Below, in pieces: positions 6,066 through 14,925 of a DNA stretch of 17,973 bases (its first letter is position 1; the number at the start of each line of letters is the position of its first letter). The notes beneath the pieces are model-generated. The model worked only from the letters and a program-made list of their open reading frames with translations. It did no database searches and had not been told where the DNA came from. This stretch comes from DASYYE01 sp035946955 (GTDB taxonomy: Bacteria > Actinomycetota > Actinomycetes > Streptosporangiales > Streptosporangiaceae), in assembly GCA_035946955.1 (NCBI GenBank), contig DASYYE010000103.1:1-17973 (forward strand), in the 5' to 3' direction. A program made the position numbers and the translations under genes.

Positions 6066-8153
6066 TCAACCGTAGGCGGAGTATCCGTTGTATCCGTTAT
6101 CGCCGTAGGACTCGCCTGGCAGGCCGCGGTTGTCGTAGCCGGCGGCGGGGGCTTGGTTTTCGTACCCCTGGTAGTTCTGCGTATAAGGCTCGCTGCCCTG
6201 GCCGTTCCCATACGGGTCCTGCCCCGGGTAGCCCGGCGTGTACGCGGACTGTGCCAGCGGGTCCGGGTAGGCCGGGGCTGCAGGGACCGGGGGCTCCGGA
6301 TAGGGCTGCGGGGAGTAGTGCCCATAGTTCTGCGCCGCCGGTGGCGGGGCAGGCAGTGGCGCGGGCAGCGGGTCGGAATAGGCCTGACCCTGCCCGTAGT
6401 AGTGGGATGACGTGGTGTCCGGGACACCGTTGGCGCGGCCAGCCGGTGCGGCATGGCTGGCGGGTGCGCGGCCCTGCGTGGGCATGGACGGAGTCCCATA
6501 CAGCGAGGTGACCTCGCCGGCCGGGTATGCGTTGGTGCGGCTTGGGGCCGGTGCACTCCCGTAGCTGGGGCCCGGTGCGCTCCCGTAAGGGTCGCCCGGG
6601 GCGGGCGTGGGGTTGCTGGGGCCTGCGTGCCTGCCACGCCGGGGTGCTGCCGGTGCTGGTGCTGCCGGCGGCGCCGGGAGTGGCGCTGCTGTCGGTGCGG
6701 GGAGCGGGCCGCTGTAGTGAGTCGTGCCACTGCCGCCATACGGCGCCTCGTTGCGGTAGGCGGCGGAGTCCTGCTCGCGCCCGCGGGTGCTGCCCTGGGC
6801 TGGTGTAGCCGACGGGGCTGCCGGGGCTGGGCGCGAAGGCCTGCTGCGCGCATTGCTGTAGGAGCGGCTGTCGGTCACGGACGCGGCGTTCCAGCTGAAC
6901 GACGGGTCGGTGAGCGGGTCATCATCCAGCCTGCCGATAGGCCCGGAGTGGTTGCCGATAGGCCCGGAGTGGTTGCTGGGGCGGGCGGCCCGAGCGGCGG
7001 CCGCCGCGGCTGGCGGCTCCTCGCGCACGGACTCGCGGGGCTGCTGCCGTGACCGGGTGGGGAGTGGGAGCCGTGCGGTGTCCGAGGAGCGGCCTGCGGC
7101 TGCGGGGCGTTCCGTGACGGGCGGGCGCTCGGCTGACAGGCGGTCCGCGGCGGAGGCGCGCCCGGCTGCGGTGAAACGCTCGGTGACAGGTTCGCGCTGG
7201 GGCACCGGACGGCCGCCTACCTCACGGCCATCCCGGCCGCCAGCGTCACGGTCCCGCCGGGCAGCGGGGGGCTGCGTCTGGTAGCCACCCGGAGTCCTGG
7301 TTTCAGAAGGGCCGGTCTGTGGGCCAGCGCCCCGGCCGGGCAGCGGGCGGGCCGTGCGCCGTGCCAGGTCGTCAGCACCGGGGACCGCCGCTGGCGGGCG
7401 TGCCGTCCTGGCGGCTGGCGACGGGCTTGGCTGGCTGGCTGGGCGCTTGGCCGGGCGGGCGGGCCGTCCCGTGGTGGCGAGTGGCTTGTCCGCGGACAGT
7501 TCCGCCCAGTAGTCCTCGTCTGAGAGGTGGTCCCATTCCGTACTCGGCCAGTCGTCATCATCGCTGCGTTTACCGCGGGCCACCTTTGACCGTCCCTTGG
7601 TTGATTCTTGAGGTGTGGCACGATCTTGCTTGCGACGTGATCCGGTGTTTCCATCCGGGTAATCGCCGGCTTCGAAGTCCATGGGCGGAAACTCCATGGA
7701 CGGGTGGTCGGCGGCTGGCATTTCCCCTGATGGGAATTCGTCACCGGCTGCGGCCCGCTGCGGTCCCCGCCGCGCTTCGCCGCCGCGTGGCAGCGCCATG
7801 GTGTCCCGCTGGGCTGCCGCCACGCCGCGGCCACCGGTTGCGTCGTACGGGTCAGCTGGCCGTTGCGTACCGGCAGTGAGCTGCTTGGGGGCCTGCCGGG
7901 AGGGGCGACGGGCGGTCTGTGCGGCGACGAGTTCACGGCCACGCTCGCGGTCGCCTTCGGCCCGCGCCGGTACGGCACGCCGGGCCGGCTTGGGCTCCTC
8001 GTACCGGCGGTCGCCATCGCCGCGCCAGTCGCGCTCAGCCGCTGCCTCGCTGGGCTCCTCGTCGTCTGCGTCTTTGCCCAGGCGCATGCTCAGGAAGGCG
8101 GCAGTGAGGATCACCACGATAACGGCGACAAGGCCGACCACCAGCAGGACCAT
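6066..8153 (-). CDS. Membrane-anchored intrinsically disordered protein with SDEDYW motif
   Basis: About 695 residues from ATG at 8153, which has GGATGG upstream; a TTG at 8165 is an alternative start. One N-terminal membrane helix (about residues 1-22, VLLVVGLVAVIVVILTAAFL) is followed by a very long charged, then Pro/Ala-rich, low-complexity region. The only well-ordered-looking island is SDEDYWAELSADKPLATT at residues 211-228. I recall it as a conserved motif in actinobacterial proteins of this type. A second acidic/aromatic patch, DPSFSWNAASVTDSRSY, lies further on. The C-terminal 100 residues are rich in Tyr, Gly, Asn, Gln and Pro, resembling prion-like or phase-separating segments. No enzyme fold is visible. 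Proximity to sepH suggests a cell-envelope or division role, but this is inference. Confidence 0.8.
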   Translation of the reverse strand: MVLLVVGLVAVIVVILTAAFLSMRLGKDADDEEPSEAAAERDWRGDGDRRYEEPKPARRAVPARAEGDRERGRELVAAQTARRPSRQAPKQLTAGTQRPADPYDATGGRGVAAAQRDTMALPRGGEARRGPQRAAAGDEFPSGEMPAADHPSMEFPPMDFEAGDYPDGNTGSRRKQDRATPQESTKGRSKVARGKRSDDDDWPSTEWDHLSDEDYWAELSADKPLATTGRPARPAKRPASQPSPSPAARTARPPAAVPGADDLARRTARPLPGRGAGPQTGPSETRTPGGYQTQPPAARRDRDAGGRDGREVGGRPVPQREPVTERFTAAGRASAADRLSAERPPVTERPAAAGRSSDTARLPLPTRSRQQPRESVREEPPAAAAAARAARPSNHSGPIGNHSGPIGRLDDDPLTDPSFSWNAASVTDSRSYSNARSRPSRPAPAAPSATPAQGSTRGREQDSAAYRNEAPYGGSGTTHYSGPLPAPTAAPLPAPPAAPAPAAPRRGRHAGPSNPTPAPGDPYGSAPGPSYGSAPAPSRTNAYPAGEVTSLYGTPSMPTQGRAPASHAAPAGRANGVPDTTSSHYYGQGQAYSDPLPAPLPAPPPAAQNYGHYSPQPYPEPPVPAAPAYPDPLAQSAYTPGYPGQDPYGNGQGSEPYTQNYQGYENQAPAAGYDNRGLPGESYGDNGYNGYSAYG
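6933..6974 (-). repeat. Exact 21-bp tandem duplication in the disordered-protein gene
   Basis: The unit at 6933-6953 is repeated exactly at 6954-6974. It encodes NHSGPIG twice in a row. The absence of synonymous differences points to a recent duplication. Confidence 0.95.
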
Positions 8154-8187
8154 CACACCATCCAAAACAAGGCATGGCCACCTGGGT

Positions 8188-8245
8188 GGTGCTAGCTAGG
8201 CGCACGTGGGCCACAGCGCGGGCCTTCCCCCGTTTGGCTAGCACC
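8188..8245. other. Intergenic inverted repeat upstream of the disordered-protein gene
   Basis: GGTGCTAGC (8188-8196) and GCTAGCACC (8237-8245) form a perfect 9-bp inverted repeat around a 40-bp GC-rich spacer. A smaller one, CGGACC/GGTCCG (8287-8292/8298-8303), lies further upstream. The whole gap between the disordered-protein gene and the PEBP gene (8154-8358) shows no credible coding frame. The repeat could fold in the 5' leader of the minus-strand gene or be a double binding site. Confidence 0.45.
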
Positions 8246-8340
8246 CTGGACCAGTCCAAGGCAGAGCTCTTGACCTGTGATTGTCGCGGACCCGTATGGT
8301 CCGTGTCATGCGTTTAGCGAAGTTTTACACTCAACCTTTA

Positions 8341-8368
8341 CGATCCGTAACCCTTCGGTTACGGATCG
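8341..8368 (-). terminator. Perfect 12-bp hairpin overlapping the PEBP stop codon
   Basis: CGATCCGTAACC (8341-8352) and GGTTACGGATCG (8357-8368) pair perfectly around a 4-nt loop. The TAA stop of the PEBP lipoprotein (8359-8361) lies inside the stem. There is no U-tract afterwards, which is common for actinobacterial terminators. It probably ends or attenuates transcription of the sepH-PEBP segment. Confidence 0.65.
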
Positions 8369-8922
8369 ACATTAACCGGGAGTCTGCCACGGGCGATCGC
8401 GTTCTGTGCTATCGCCCACCAGGCTGATTTCAGGCCTGTACCGACGTGTGGGCTGAGCATTTTTCCTAGCGCGTAGACAGTAAATCGGTAACTGTGTGTC
8501 TCATTTCGCGGGCATGGGGCGGCGTATCCCTCTTTGTCATTGCTGTTGACCGCCTCACGGGCACCCACCGGGAGTGTTCCGGGCTGGATGTCGGTTGTTT
8601 GCGGTCCAATGTCAAAAACAATCCAGTAGATGTAGGGGCTGATCGGCGCGGCCGAGTCGTCCATGACGACCGCGATCGACTTGGTCCCCTGCGGGACACC
8701 TGACCAGTGGAGTCCGGGGTGCTCCGACCGGCCGCGGCAGGTGTACATGGCGCTCATCACACCGTTGTTCACGTCCGGGCTGGTGACCGTGATGATGTTC
8801 GGCACATCCAGCTGGACGGTACTCGGCCCGCCGATGAGACCGCACCCGCTCAGGACGGTGGCGGCTGCCGCACCCAGTACGCCCCAGCGCAACTGGCCTG
8901 GCTGTCCTGTCAGCCGACGCAC
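8359..8922 (-). CDS. YbhB/YbcL (PEBP-fold) lipoprotein
   Basis: The 187-residue protein starts at GTG 8922 with AGGTGA upstream. The N-terminus is a lipoprotein signal peptide: basic start, hydrophobic stretch, and lipobox LSGC with the modified Cys at residue 27. The mature part carries the phosphatidylethanolamine-binding-protein fold pattern: YTCRG, then PGLHWSGVPQGTKSIAVVMDD, PYIYWIVFDI, and APCPRNETHSYRFTVYAL. Bacterial members are thought to bind small anionic ligands and may inhibit proteases or kinases; the ligand here is unknown. The protein should be anchored to the outer face of the cytoplasmic membrane. It lies 113 bp downstream of sepH on the same strand. Confidence 0.88.
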   Translation of the reverse strand: MRRLTGQPGQLRWGVLGAAAATVLSGCGLIGGPSTVQLDVPNIITVTSPDVNNGVMSAMYTCRGRSEHPGLHWSGVPQGTKSIAVVMDDSAAPISPYIYWIVFDIGPQTTDIQPGTLPVGAREAVNSNDKEGYAAPCPRNETHSYRFTVYALGKMLSPHVGTGLKSAWWAIAQNAIARGRLPVNVDP

Positions 8923-9008
8923 CTTTCACCTATGTCCCATGCCTGGACTATGCATCGACATGGATCGTATGCCGCCCGGCGGAGTGCATCGCACACAGGG
9001 AACCGGCC

Positions 9009-9029
9009 ACCGGCCCACTGTCCGCCGGT
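9009..9029 (-). terminator. Weak hairpin just after sepH
   Basis: ACCGGC (9009-9014) and GCCGGT (9024-9029) form a 6-bp stem with a 9-nt loop, starting 6 bp beyond the sepH stop on the minus strand. No U-tract follows, so it may only attenuate read-through into the lipoprotein gene. Confidence 0.3.
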
Positions 9030-9035
9030 ACCTCG

Positions 9036-10010
9036 CTAGTCCTGGTTCCGGGTTGTGCCAAGCATGATCTCGTCCCAGGAGGGGACTGAGGACCGCCGCG
9101 ACCTGCCCCCAGCCGCCTTCCTCGCCGGGCGTTCGCGGGCTGCCGCCTGCTGGGTCCCGGTGGGCGGCAGCCGGTCGGGCGCGGGCTGCCGTGTCTCCGG
9201 CGCGGGCTGCGGGTGGGGGAGCGGGCGTGGGGCGGCGGTCGTCAGGGTGCGCTCAGCGGGCTGGAGAGTCCGTTCAGCAGGCTGGAGGGTGCGTTCGGCG
9301 GCGGGCTGGCGGCGGGTGTCGTGGTCGGCGCTGGGGGCTGGGCTGAGGCGGCTCCCGATGGGTGTCACCGTGGCGCTGGGGGTCACCGTTGCACTCGGGG
9401 TCAGGTGCTCGGGCGGGCCGGCGTCGGCCACGGCGTCCGGAGGCAGGCACAGCCGGGCGGCAGTGTCGTCCAGTGGCGCGACATGCTTGCGGCGCGGGTC
9501 GAACACCCATTCCGCGAGGTAGGGGCGGTCGCCGGAGTTGAAGGTGAGCTGGACCTGCCAGGTGCCCTCGGGGTGCTTGCGGGAGTCCCACTCCGCCTCT
9601 TCCGGGTCAACGCCCCATCGCCGCAGGCGTTCATTGACCACGTCCCCCAGGCGGCGCCCGGGACCGGAGTCACCTGCCTGGCGCAGCGCCGCACTCTGTG
9701 CTTCCTGGGCGCGGTAGGCGCGTTCCGCCAGCACGGGCCCTTCGAAGCGCCGGACCCGCTCGATCGGGATTCCCGCTACCTCGGCGATCTCCTCCGCTGT
9801 CTCTCCGGCGCGGATCCGGTCCTGGATCTCCTTGGGTCGCAAGGGACTCTCCACTTCGATCTCGTACTGGGCGAGCCGCGAGAACTGCCCACGGGCCACG
9901 ATCCGGAGCCGGTCATCGATCCGTAGCGAAAAACGCCCGCCGGTGCCCGGCGCTGTGAGGACGGCGTAGGTGCCATCCTCGCTGACCGCGACGAGGCGCA
10001 GTTCCTGCAT
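9036..10010 (-). CDS. sepH: SepH, septation regulator (DUF3071)
   Basis: The 324-residue protein matches SepH in architecture. The conserved N-terminal domain opens MQELRLVAVSEDGTYAVL. A helix-turn-helix at about 58-95 includes KEIQDRIRAGETAEEIAEVA and IPIERVRRFEGPVL. The region WQVQLTF...YLAEWVFDPRRKHV (about 151-177) follows, then a long Pro/Ala/Thr-rich linker. A short conserved C-terminus (SVPSWDEIMLG) completes it. In Streptomyces, SepH binds FtsZ and DNA and helps assemble the division septum. The start is ATG at 10010 with AAGGGA upstream; the open frame continues to 10136, but the family starts at MQELRLV. The linker contains near-identical copies of AERTLQP encoded by 21-bp repeats at 9246-9308. 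Confidence 0.95.
   Translation of the reverse strand: MQELRLVAVSEDGTYAVLTAPGTGGRFSLRIDDRLRIVARGQFSRLAQYEIEVESPLRPKEIQDRIRAGETAEEIAEVAGIPIERVRRFEGPVLAERAYRAQEAQSAALRQAGDSGPGRRLGDVVNERLRRWGVDPEEAEWDSRKHPEGTWQVQLTFNSGDRPYLAEWVFDPRRKHVAPLDDTAARLCLPPDAVADAGPPEHLTPSATVTPSATVTPIGSRLSPAPSADHDTRRQPAAERTLQPAERTLQPAERTLTTAAPRPLPHPQPAPETRQPAPDRLPPTGTQQAAARERPARKAAGGRSRRSSVPSWDEIMLGTTRNQD
9246..9308 (-). repeat. 21-bp tandem repeats in the SepH linker
   Basis: Units at 9246-9266, 9267-9287 and about 9288-9308 are similar (core GCTCAGCGGGCTGGAG and variants). They encode repeated AERTLQP/AERTL. A shorter doubled SATVTP lies nearby at about 9358-9395. Both fall in the disordered linker, where length is poorly constrained. 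Confidence 0.8.
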
Positions 10011-10172
10011 CGGCGTCCCTTCTGCGCCGCCGGGCAATGCCGACACACTTGACCGCCGCGCGGGGCGTAGCTCGGGCCTTCCCCACAGCCGAGTCTGACG
10101 CTTCAGTTGCCTTGTGGCCAGCACCGTCCCCGGCATGTCCCGTATATAGCCACAGGGATTCCCGGGACGGGC

Positions 10173-12638
10173 TCACCCGGTGGCGGGAACGCTGCGAGGA
10201 GTCTCCTCCCCGGGCACCGGAGGTGGTGACGGCTTGCCGTTGTCCGCTGGGCCCTGCAGCCTGGACGGCCACCAGTTCCAGCGGCCGAGCAGGACGACAG
10301 TGGAGGGCACGAGCAGGGTCCGCACCAGGAAGGTGTCCATCAGGATCCCGAACGCGAGGCCGAACGCGATGTGACGGAACTGGCTGCCGCCGGAGCCACC
10401 GCCAGCGACGATGCCGAACACCACGAACGTCCCTGCCAGCACGAGCCCGGCCGAGGTCACGGTGGTGCCGGTCACGCCGAGTGCCGTTGACACCGCCTCC
10501 CGCAGTGGCCGCTTATGCGCCTCTTCCCTGATGCGGGTCATGACCAGGATGTTGTAGTCCTCACCCAGTGCGAGCAGGAAGATGAACATCAGGAACGGCA
10601 GGAAGAACACCAGGCCCGCGCCGGTGCCGAGCCCTGCCTTGGTGAACACCAGGACCGACAGGCCCAGCGCCGCCAGGTAGGAGATCCCCACCGACGCGAT
10701 CAGGTAGAGCGGCGCGACCAGGCTCCGGAGCACCAGCGCGAGCAGGATGCCGATAGCCACGATCGCGACCGGGATGATGTGCACCAGGTCGCTGTTGGAG
10801 ATGCTGTTGATGTCGGCCAGAGCGGGTGCCTCGCCACCCACTCCCGAGTCGGTGGCCCCCACGGCGTGCGCCACCGATGTGGCGACGGAGCGCAGCCTGG
10901 GCACCGCGTTCAAGGCCGGGGTCGACCCGGGGTCACCTGCCTGCAGCCCAGCTTCGAACAGCACGGTGCGGCCGTCCGGGCTCACGCTGTTGCTGGTCGC
11001 GCGGTAGGCCTCATAGAGCAGGGGAGGCACACCGCTGCCGGGCGGTGGCATGGGCGGCAGCGCGCTGGCTGGCCCCAGTTTGGTGTGCAGGGCCGAGTAG
11101 GTGGCAGGGGGCATAGGTATGCCCCCCGGGTTGAGCGGGCCGGTCACGCCCGTGAACTCCCCGCTGGCCACCAGTTTCGCGCTGACCGCGTTGAGCGTGC
11201 CGGGGTGTTCCCACACCGGGGTGCCGAACCGGAAGATCAGCGTGGTCGGGTTGGCGGAGGACTGCGGGAAGTGGCGGGCCAGCAGCGCGGTCCCGGCCGC
11301 GGAGTCGCTGCCCGCTGGCGGGGTGGCGTTCCCGCCGAACCCGGACCCCTGGTAGCCAAGCACCGCGAACGCGAGGCCGCCGAACACGATGATGCCCGCG
11401 AGCAGCACCGGCACGGGACGCCGGACGATACGGCCCGCGACCGTGCCCCAGAAGCCCGCGTCCTTGGTGGGCTGGATGGACAAGGGGATCAGCTTCGGGG
11501 TCTTGAACACGGCCGTGAACACCGTGCGCTTCACCGCGAGCAGTGACAGGCGGATCGACAGCAGGGCCGGGAGCAGGGTCAGCGCGGCCAGCAGCACGAC
11601 GCCGATCGCGATCGCGAACGGTATGCCGAGGTCGGAGTAGAACGGGAAGCTGGCCAGCAGCAGTGTCAGCACGGCCGCGATCACCGTGGCCCCGGAGAAC
11701 GTGATGGACTCGCCCACCCTGGTCACTGAGGTGACGATCGCCTCTTTGGCCGGGGCACGGGAACGGAACAGGTCGCGGGCGACGCTGCGCAGCAGGCCGC
11801 CGTGGTCGGCCGGGTTGTAGGACTCCTCGCCGTGGCTGGCGTTGCGGAGTTCCTCTCTGACCCGGAAGACGAGGAAGAGCCCATAGTCGGTGCCCGCACC
11901 GAGGACCAGCACGATCATCAGGTACTGCGCGAGCGGGGAGACCTGCAGTCCGTGGTGTGCCGCTTCGGCGACCAGTGGTCCCGAGATGAGCACCGAGGCG
12001 ATGGCCGGTATCAGCGTGGTCACCGCCAGTGTCAGCGACCGGAAGATCAGCACCAGCAGCACGATGATGAACAGCGAGGAGTAGTTCTGCACCTTGTTAC
12101 CGGTGTTGCCCGACGCGTTCTGCTGGTCCACGGCGACAGCCAGCGGGCCGGCCAGGTGCGCCTGCAGCCCCGGTGGCAGCGTGGTTTGGTGGATGGCCGC
12201 CCGCAGATTGTCGACCAGGGTGACGACCGCGTTCTGGTTGCCACCACCCACCGGGACGAGCACGAGGAGCTGCTCGGCCTGGCCGTCGCGGGAGCGCCCG
12301 AGGTCTACGACCTTCTTCACGGTGGCGACCTGGGTGAACTTGTGCTGCAGCGTCGTGATGGCTGCCAGGTCTGTGGGGGTCAGCGGTGCACCGGACCGCG
12401 CAATGACGACCGGCTCGCCCTCCTCGTTCGACGTGCCGAACGCGGCCGCGAGCTGAGCGGCGCGTTCACTCGGCGCGCTGGAGGGGAGGAACTTGGTGTT
12501 GTTGCTCTGGGTCACGCTCGACAGTGAGGGGAGCAGGTTCACGGCTGCCAGGGTGCCCACGATCCAGGCGATGGCGACCAGCCAGCGGAACCGCACCGCC
12601 AGCGCCCCGATGGTCTTGAAAATCGCGTCAACTAGCAC
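10173..12638 (-). CDS. MMPL/RND-superfamily transporter
   Basis: The 821-residue protein has the MMPL layout: one N-terminal helix (residues 18-36), an extracytoplasmic domain (about 40-185), a helix bundle, a second such domain, and a second bundle. The proton-relay motifs are GTDYGLFLVFR (249-259) and GEDYNILVMTRIRE (692-705). A Pro-rich C-terminal tail follows. Related proteins export lipids, lipopeptides or drugs using the proton gradient; the substrate is unknown. The start is GTG at 12638 without a strong Shine-Dalgarno. No accessory lipid-biosynthesis gene is adjacent. A TetR-type palindrome in the divergent intergenic region (12809-12822) suggests efflux-style repression, but no TetR gene lies in the window. 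Confidence 0.93.
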   Translation of the reverse strand: MLVDAIFKTIGALAVRFRWLVAIAWIVGTLAAVNLLPSLSSVTQSNNTKFLPSSAPSERAAQLAAAFGTSNEEGEPVVIARSGAPLTPTDLAAITTLQHKFTQVATVKKVVDLGRSRDGQAEQLLVLVPVGGGNQNAVVTLVDNLRAAIHQTTLPPGLQAHLAGPLAVAVDQQNASGNTGNKVQNYSSLFIIVLLVLIFRSLTLAVTTLIPAIASVLISGPLVAEAAHHGLQVSPLAQYLMIVLVLGAGTDYGLFLVFRVREELRNASHGEESYNPADHGGLLRSVARDLFRSRAPAKEAIVTSVTRVGESITFSGATVIAAVLTLLLASFPFYSDLGIPFAIAIGVVLLAALTLLPALLSIRLSLLAVKRTVFTAVFKTPKLIPLSIQPTKDAGFWGTVAGRIVRRPVPVLLAGIIVFGGLAFAVLGYQGSGFGGNATPPAGSDSAAGTALLARHFPQSSANPTTLIFRFGTPVWEHPGTLNAVSAKLVASGEFTGVTGPLNPGGIPMPPATYSALHTKLGPASALPPMPPPGSGVPPLLYEAYRATSNSVSPDGRTVLFEAGLQAGDPGSTPALNAVPRLRSVATSVAHAVGATDSGVGGEAPALADINSISNSDLVHIIPVAIVAIGILLALVLRSLVAPLYLIASVGISYLAALGLSVLVFTKAGLGTGAGLVFFLPFLMFIFLLALGEDYNILVMTRIREEAHKRPLREAVSTALGVTGTTVTSAGLVLAGTFVVFGIVAGGGSGGSQFRHIAFGLAFGILMDTFLVRTLLVPSTVVLLGRWNWWPSRLQGPADNGKPSPPPVPGEETPRSVPATG

Positions 12639-12808
12639 TCGGGAAGTTTACGTTGGCGAAGCTGTGAGCTGGCTGTGCGGGGGGCGCTGTCAGCCGAGGG
12701 CGAACCAGCCGCCGGCGCTGCGCGGCGCCGCGGTGCTAAGGGAGGGCCTGCGCCGGGTTAAGTGACTACATTGTGCCGCCAGGTCAAAGGGGGGAAAACT
12801 AGAGTCAA

Positions 12809-12822
12809 ATACCAACCGGTAT
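12809..12822. promoter_or_regulatory. TetR-type operator candidate
   Basis: ATACC (12809-12813), AACC, GGTAT (12818-12822) is a perfect inverted repeat with a 4-bp centre, of the ATACC-N4-GGTAT kind often bound by TetR/AcrR repressors. It lies in the divergent region between the MMPL transporter and the small membrane protein, 30 bp before the latter's start. The regulator is not encoded in this window. Confidence 0.45.
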
Positions 12823-12851
12823 GGACGGGGGGAGGGAGGCTCTACAGGGAT

Positions 12852-13325
12852 ATGCGACATCTGATCGGGCTCGTCTTGGCGGTGGTCTTGGCGGCCGCCC
12901 TTTTCGCAGCTGGCGGCTATGGCGTGGCGCACGTGTCGGCCGCTGTCGCGCACCCGGCTGTGGCTGGCGGCCGGCTGAGCCAGGCCGGCCTGGAAGGGCT
13001 GGCGGCACTGCTCGTGACCGGGGTGCTAATAGGCATCCTGCTCGCGGTCCGGGCCGTGTCACCGCTGGCTACCGGCTTGCCGGGCCTGGCACTACTGGCC
13101 TGGACGGCCCTGCTGGCCGTCAGCTACCACCGTGCGGTCACCCTGGTCCCCTTGCAGTCCCACTCCATCGGAGCGGGCTTCAAGATGGTGCTGGCCGATG
13201 GTCTGCTCGGGCTGCTGGGTGCAGCGATGGTGGTCCCGCTGTTCGTCCCCAACCGCTGGCGCAGTCTGCGCGGTGCGGACGATGGTGAGGACGCCGACTA
13301 CGCCGAAACCTCGTTGCTGCGCTGA
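12852..13325 (+). CDS. Small four-helix membrane protein of unknown function
   Basis: The 157-residue protein starts at ATG 12852, immediately preceded by ACAGGGAT; a GGAGG lies further upstream at 12832. The frame continues upstream to 12762, but the extension is not hydrophobic or conserved-looking. Four membrane helices are seen, at about residues 3-30, 47-68, 75-92 and 107-128. The acidic tail is cytoplasmic or external and ends GADDGEDADYAETSLLR. I do not recognise a family. It is divergent from the MMPL transporter and convergent with aceA, so it is probably monocistronic. Confidence 0.75.
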   Translation: MRHLIGLVLAVVLAAALFAAGGYGVAHVSAAVAHPAVAGGRLSQAGLEGLAALLVTGVLIGILLAVRAVSPLATGLPGLALLAWTALLAVSYHRAVTLVPLQSHSIGAGFKMVLADGLLGLLGAAMVVPLFVPNRWRSLRGADDGEDADYAETSLLR

Positions 13326-13348
13326 CGCGGCCACCAGGTGCAAGCGCA

Positions 13349-13376
13349 GTGGCCAGCCGGTCTCCCGGCTGGCCAC
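13349..13376 (+). terminator. Terminator hairpin after the small membrane protein gene
   Basis: GTGGCCAGCCGG (13349-13360) and CCGGCTGGCCAC (13365-13376) pair perfectly around the loop TCTC. The hairpin lies 23 bp after the plus-strand stop and can act in either direction. No U-tract is present. Confidence 0.75.
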
Positions 13377-13384
13377 CTGCCTGG

Positions 13385-13430
13385 CCGGTCGGCACCGTAA
13401 GACGGGGGCGCGTCCCGCGGTGCCGACCGG
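13385..13430 (-). terminator. Terminator hairpin after aceA
   Basis: CCGGTCGGCACCG (13385-13397) and CGGTGCCGACCGG (13418-13430) pair perfectly over 13 bp. An inner GACG/CGTC stem (13401-13404/13411-13414) lies within the loop. It begins 12 bp past the aceA stop on the minus strand. Confidence 0.75.
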
Positions 13431-13442
13431 AAGAACCTCACC

Positions 13443-14813
<1,371 letters not shown>

Positions 14814-14890
14814 GTGCCCTCCAGTGTGCCGTCCCCGGGTGATACAGCCAGCTTCGAGGCCGAGTGTGGTGAGATGCCAGGAATCCGGGG

Positions 14891-14925
14891 CGAAAGTTTT
14901 GAAGATATTCGTGTACGCTCAACAT
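14891..14925. promoter_or_regulatory. aceA-ramB divergent control region with possible RamB-like box
   Basis: The 112 bp between the divergent starts (14814-14925) contain CGAAAGTTTTGAAG at 14891-14904. Its AAAGTTTT core resembles one half of the RamB site described in Corynebacterium (AAAACTTTGCAAA, as I recall it), though with several mismatches. It lies about 22-35 bp from the regulator's start, where an autoregulatory operator would be expected. No confident -35/-10 pair was found in either direction. Confidence 0.35.

Noticed and set aside
5999..6853. Upstream extension of the 95-residue minus-strand gene
   Set aside because: The extension is out-of-frame reading of the disordered-protein gene (Arg/Pro/Thr-rich). 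A GTG with a Shine-Dalgarno exists at 5998.
10515..12527. Long plus-strand frames (10515-11546 and 11802-12527)
   Set aside because: They are antisense to the MMPL transporter, with Arg/Gln/His-rich translations typical of shadow frames.
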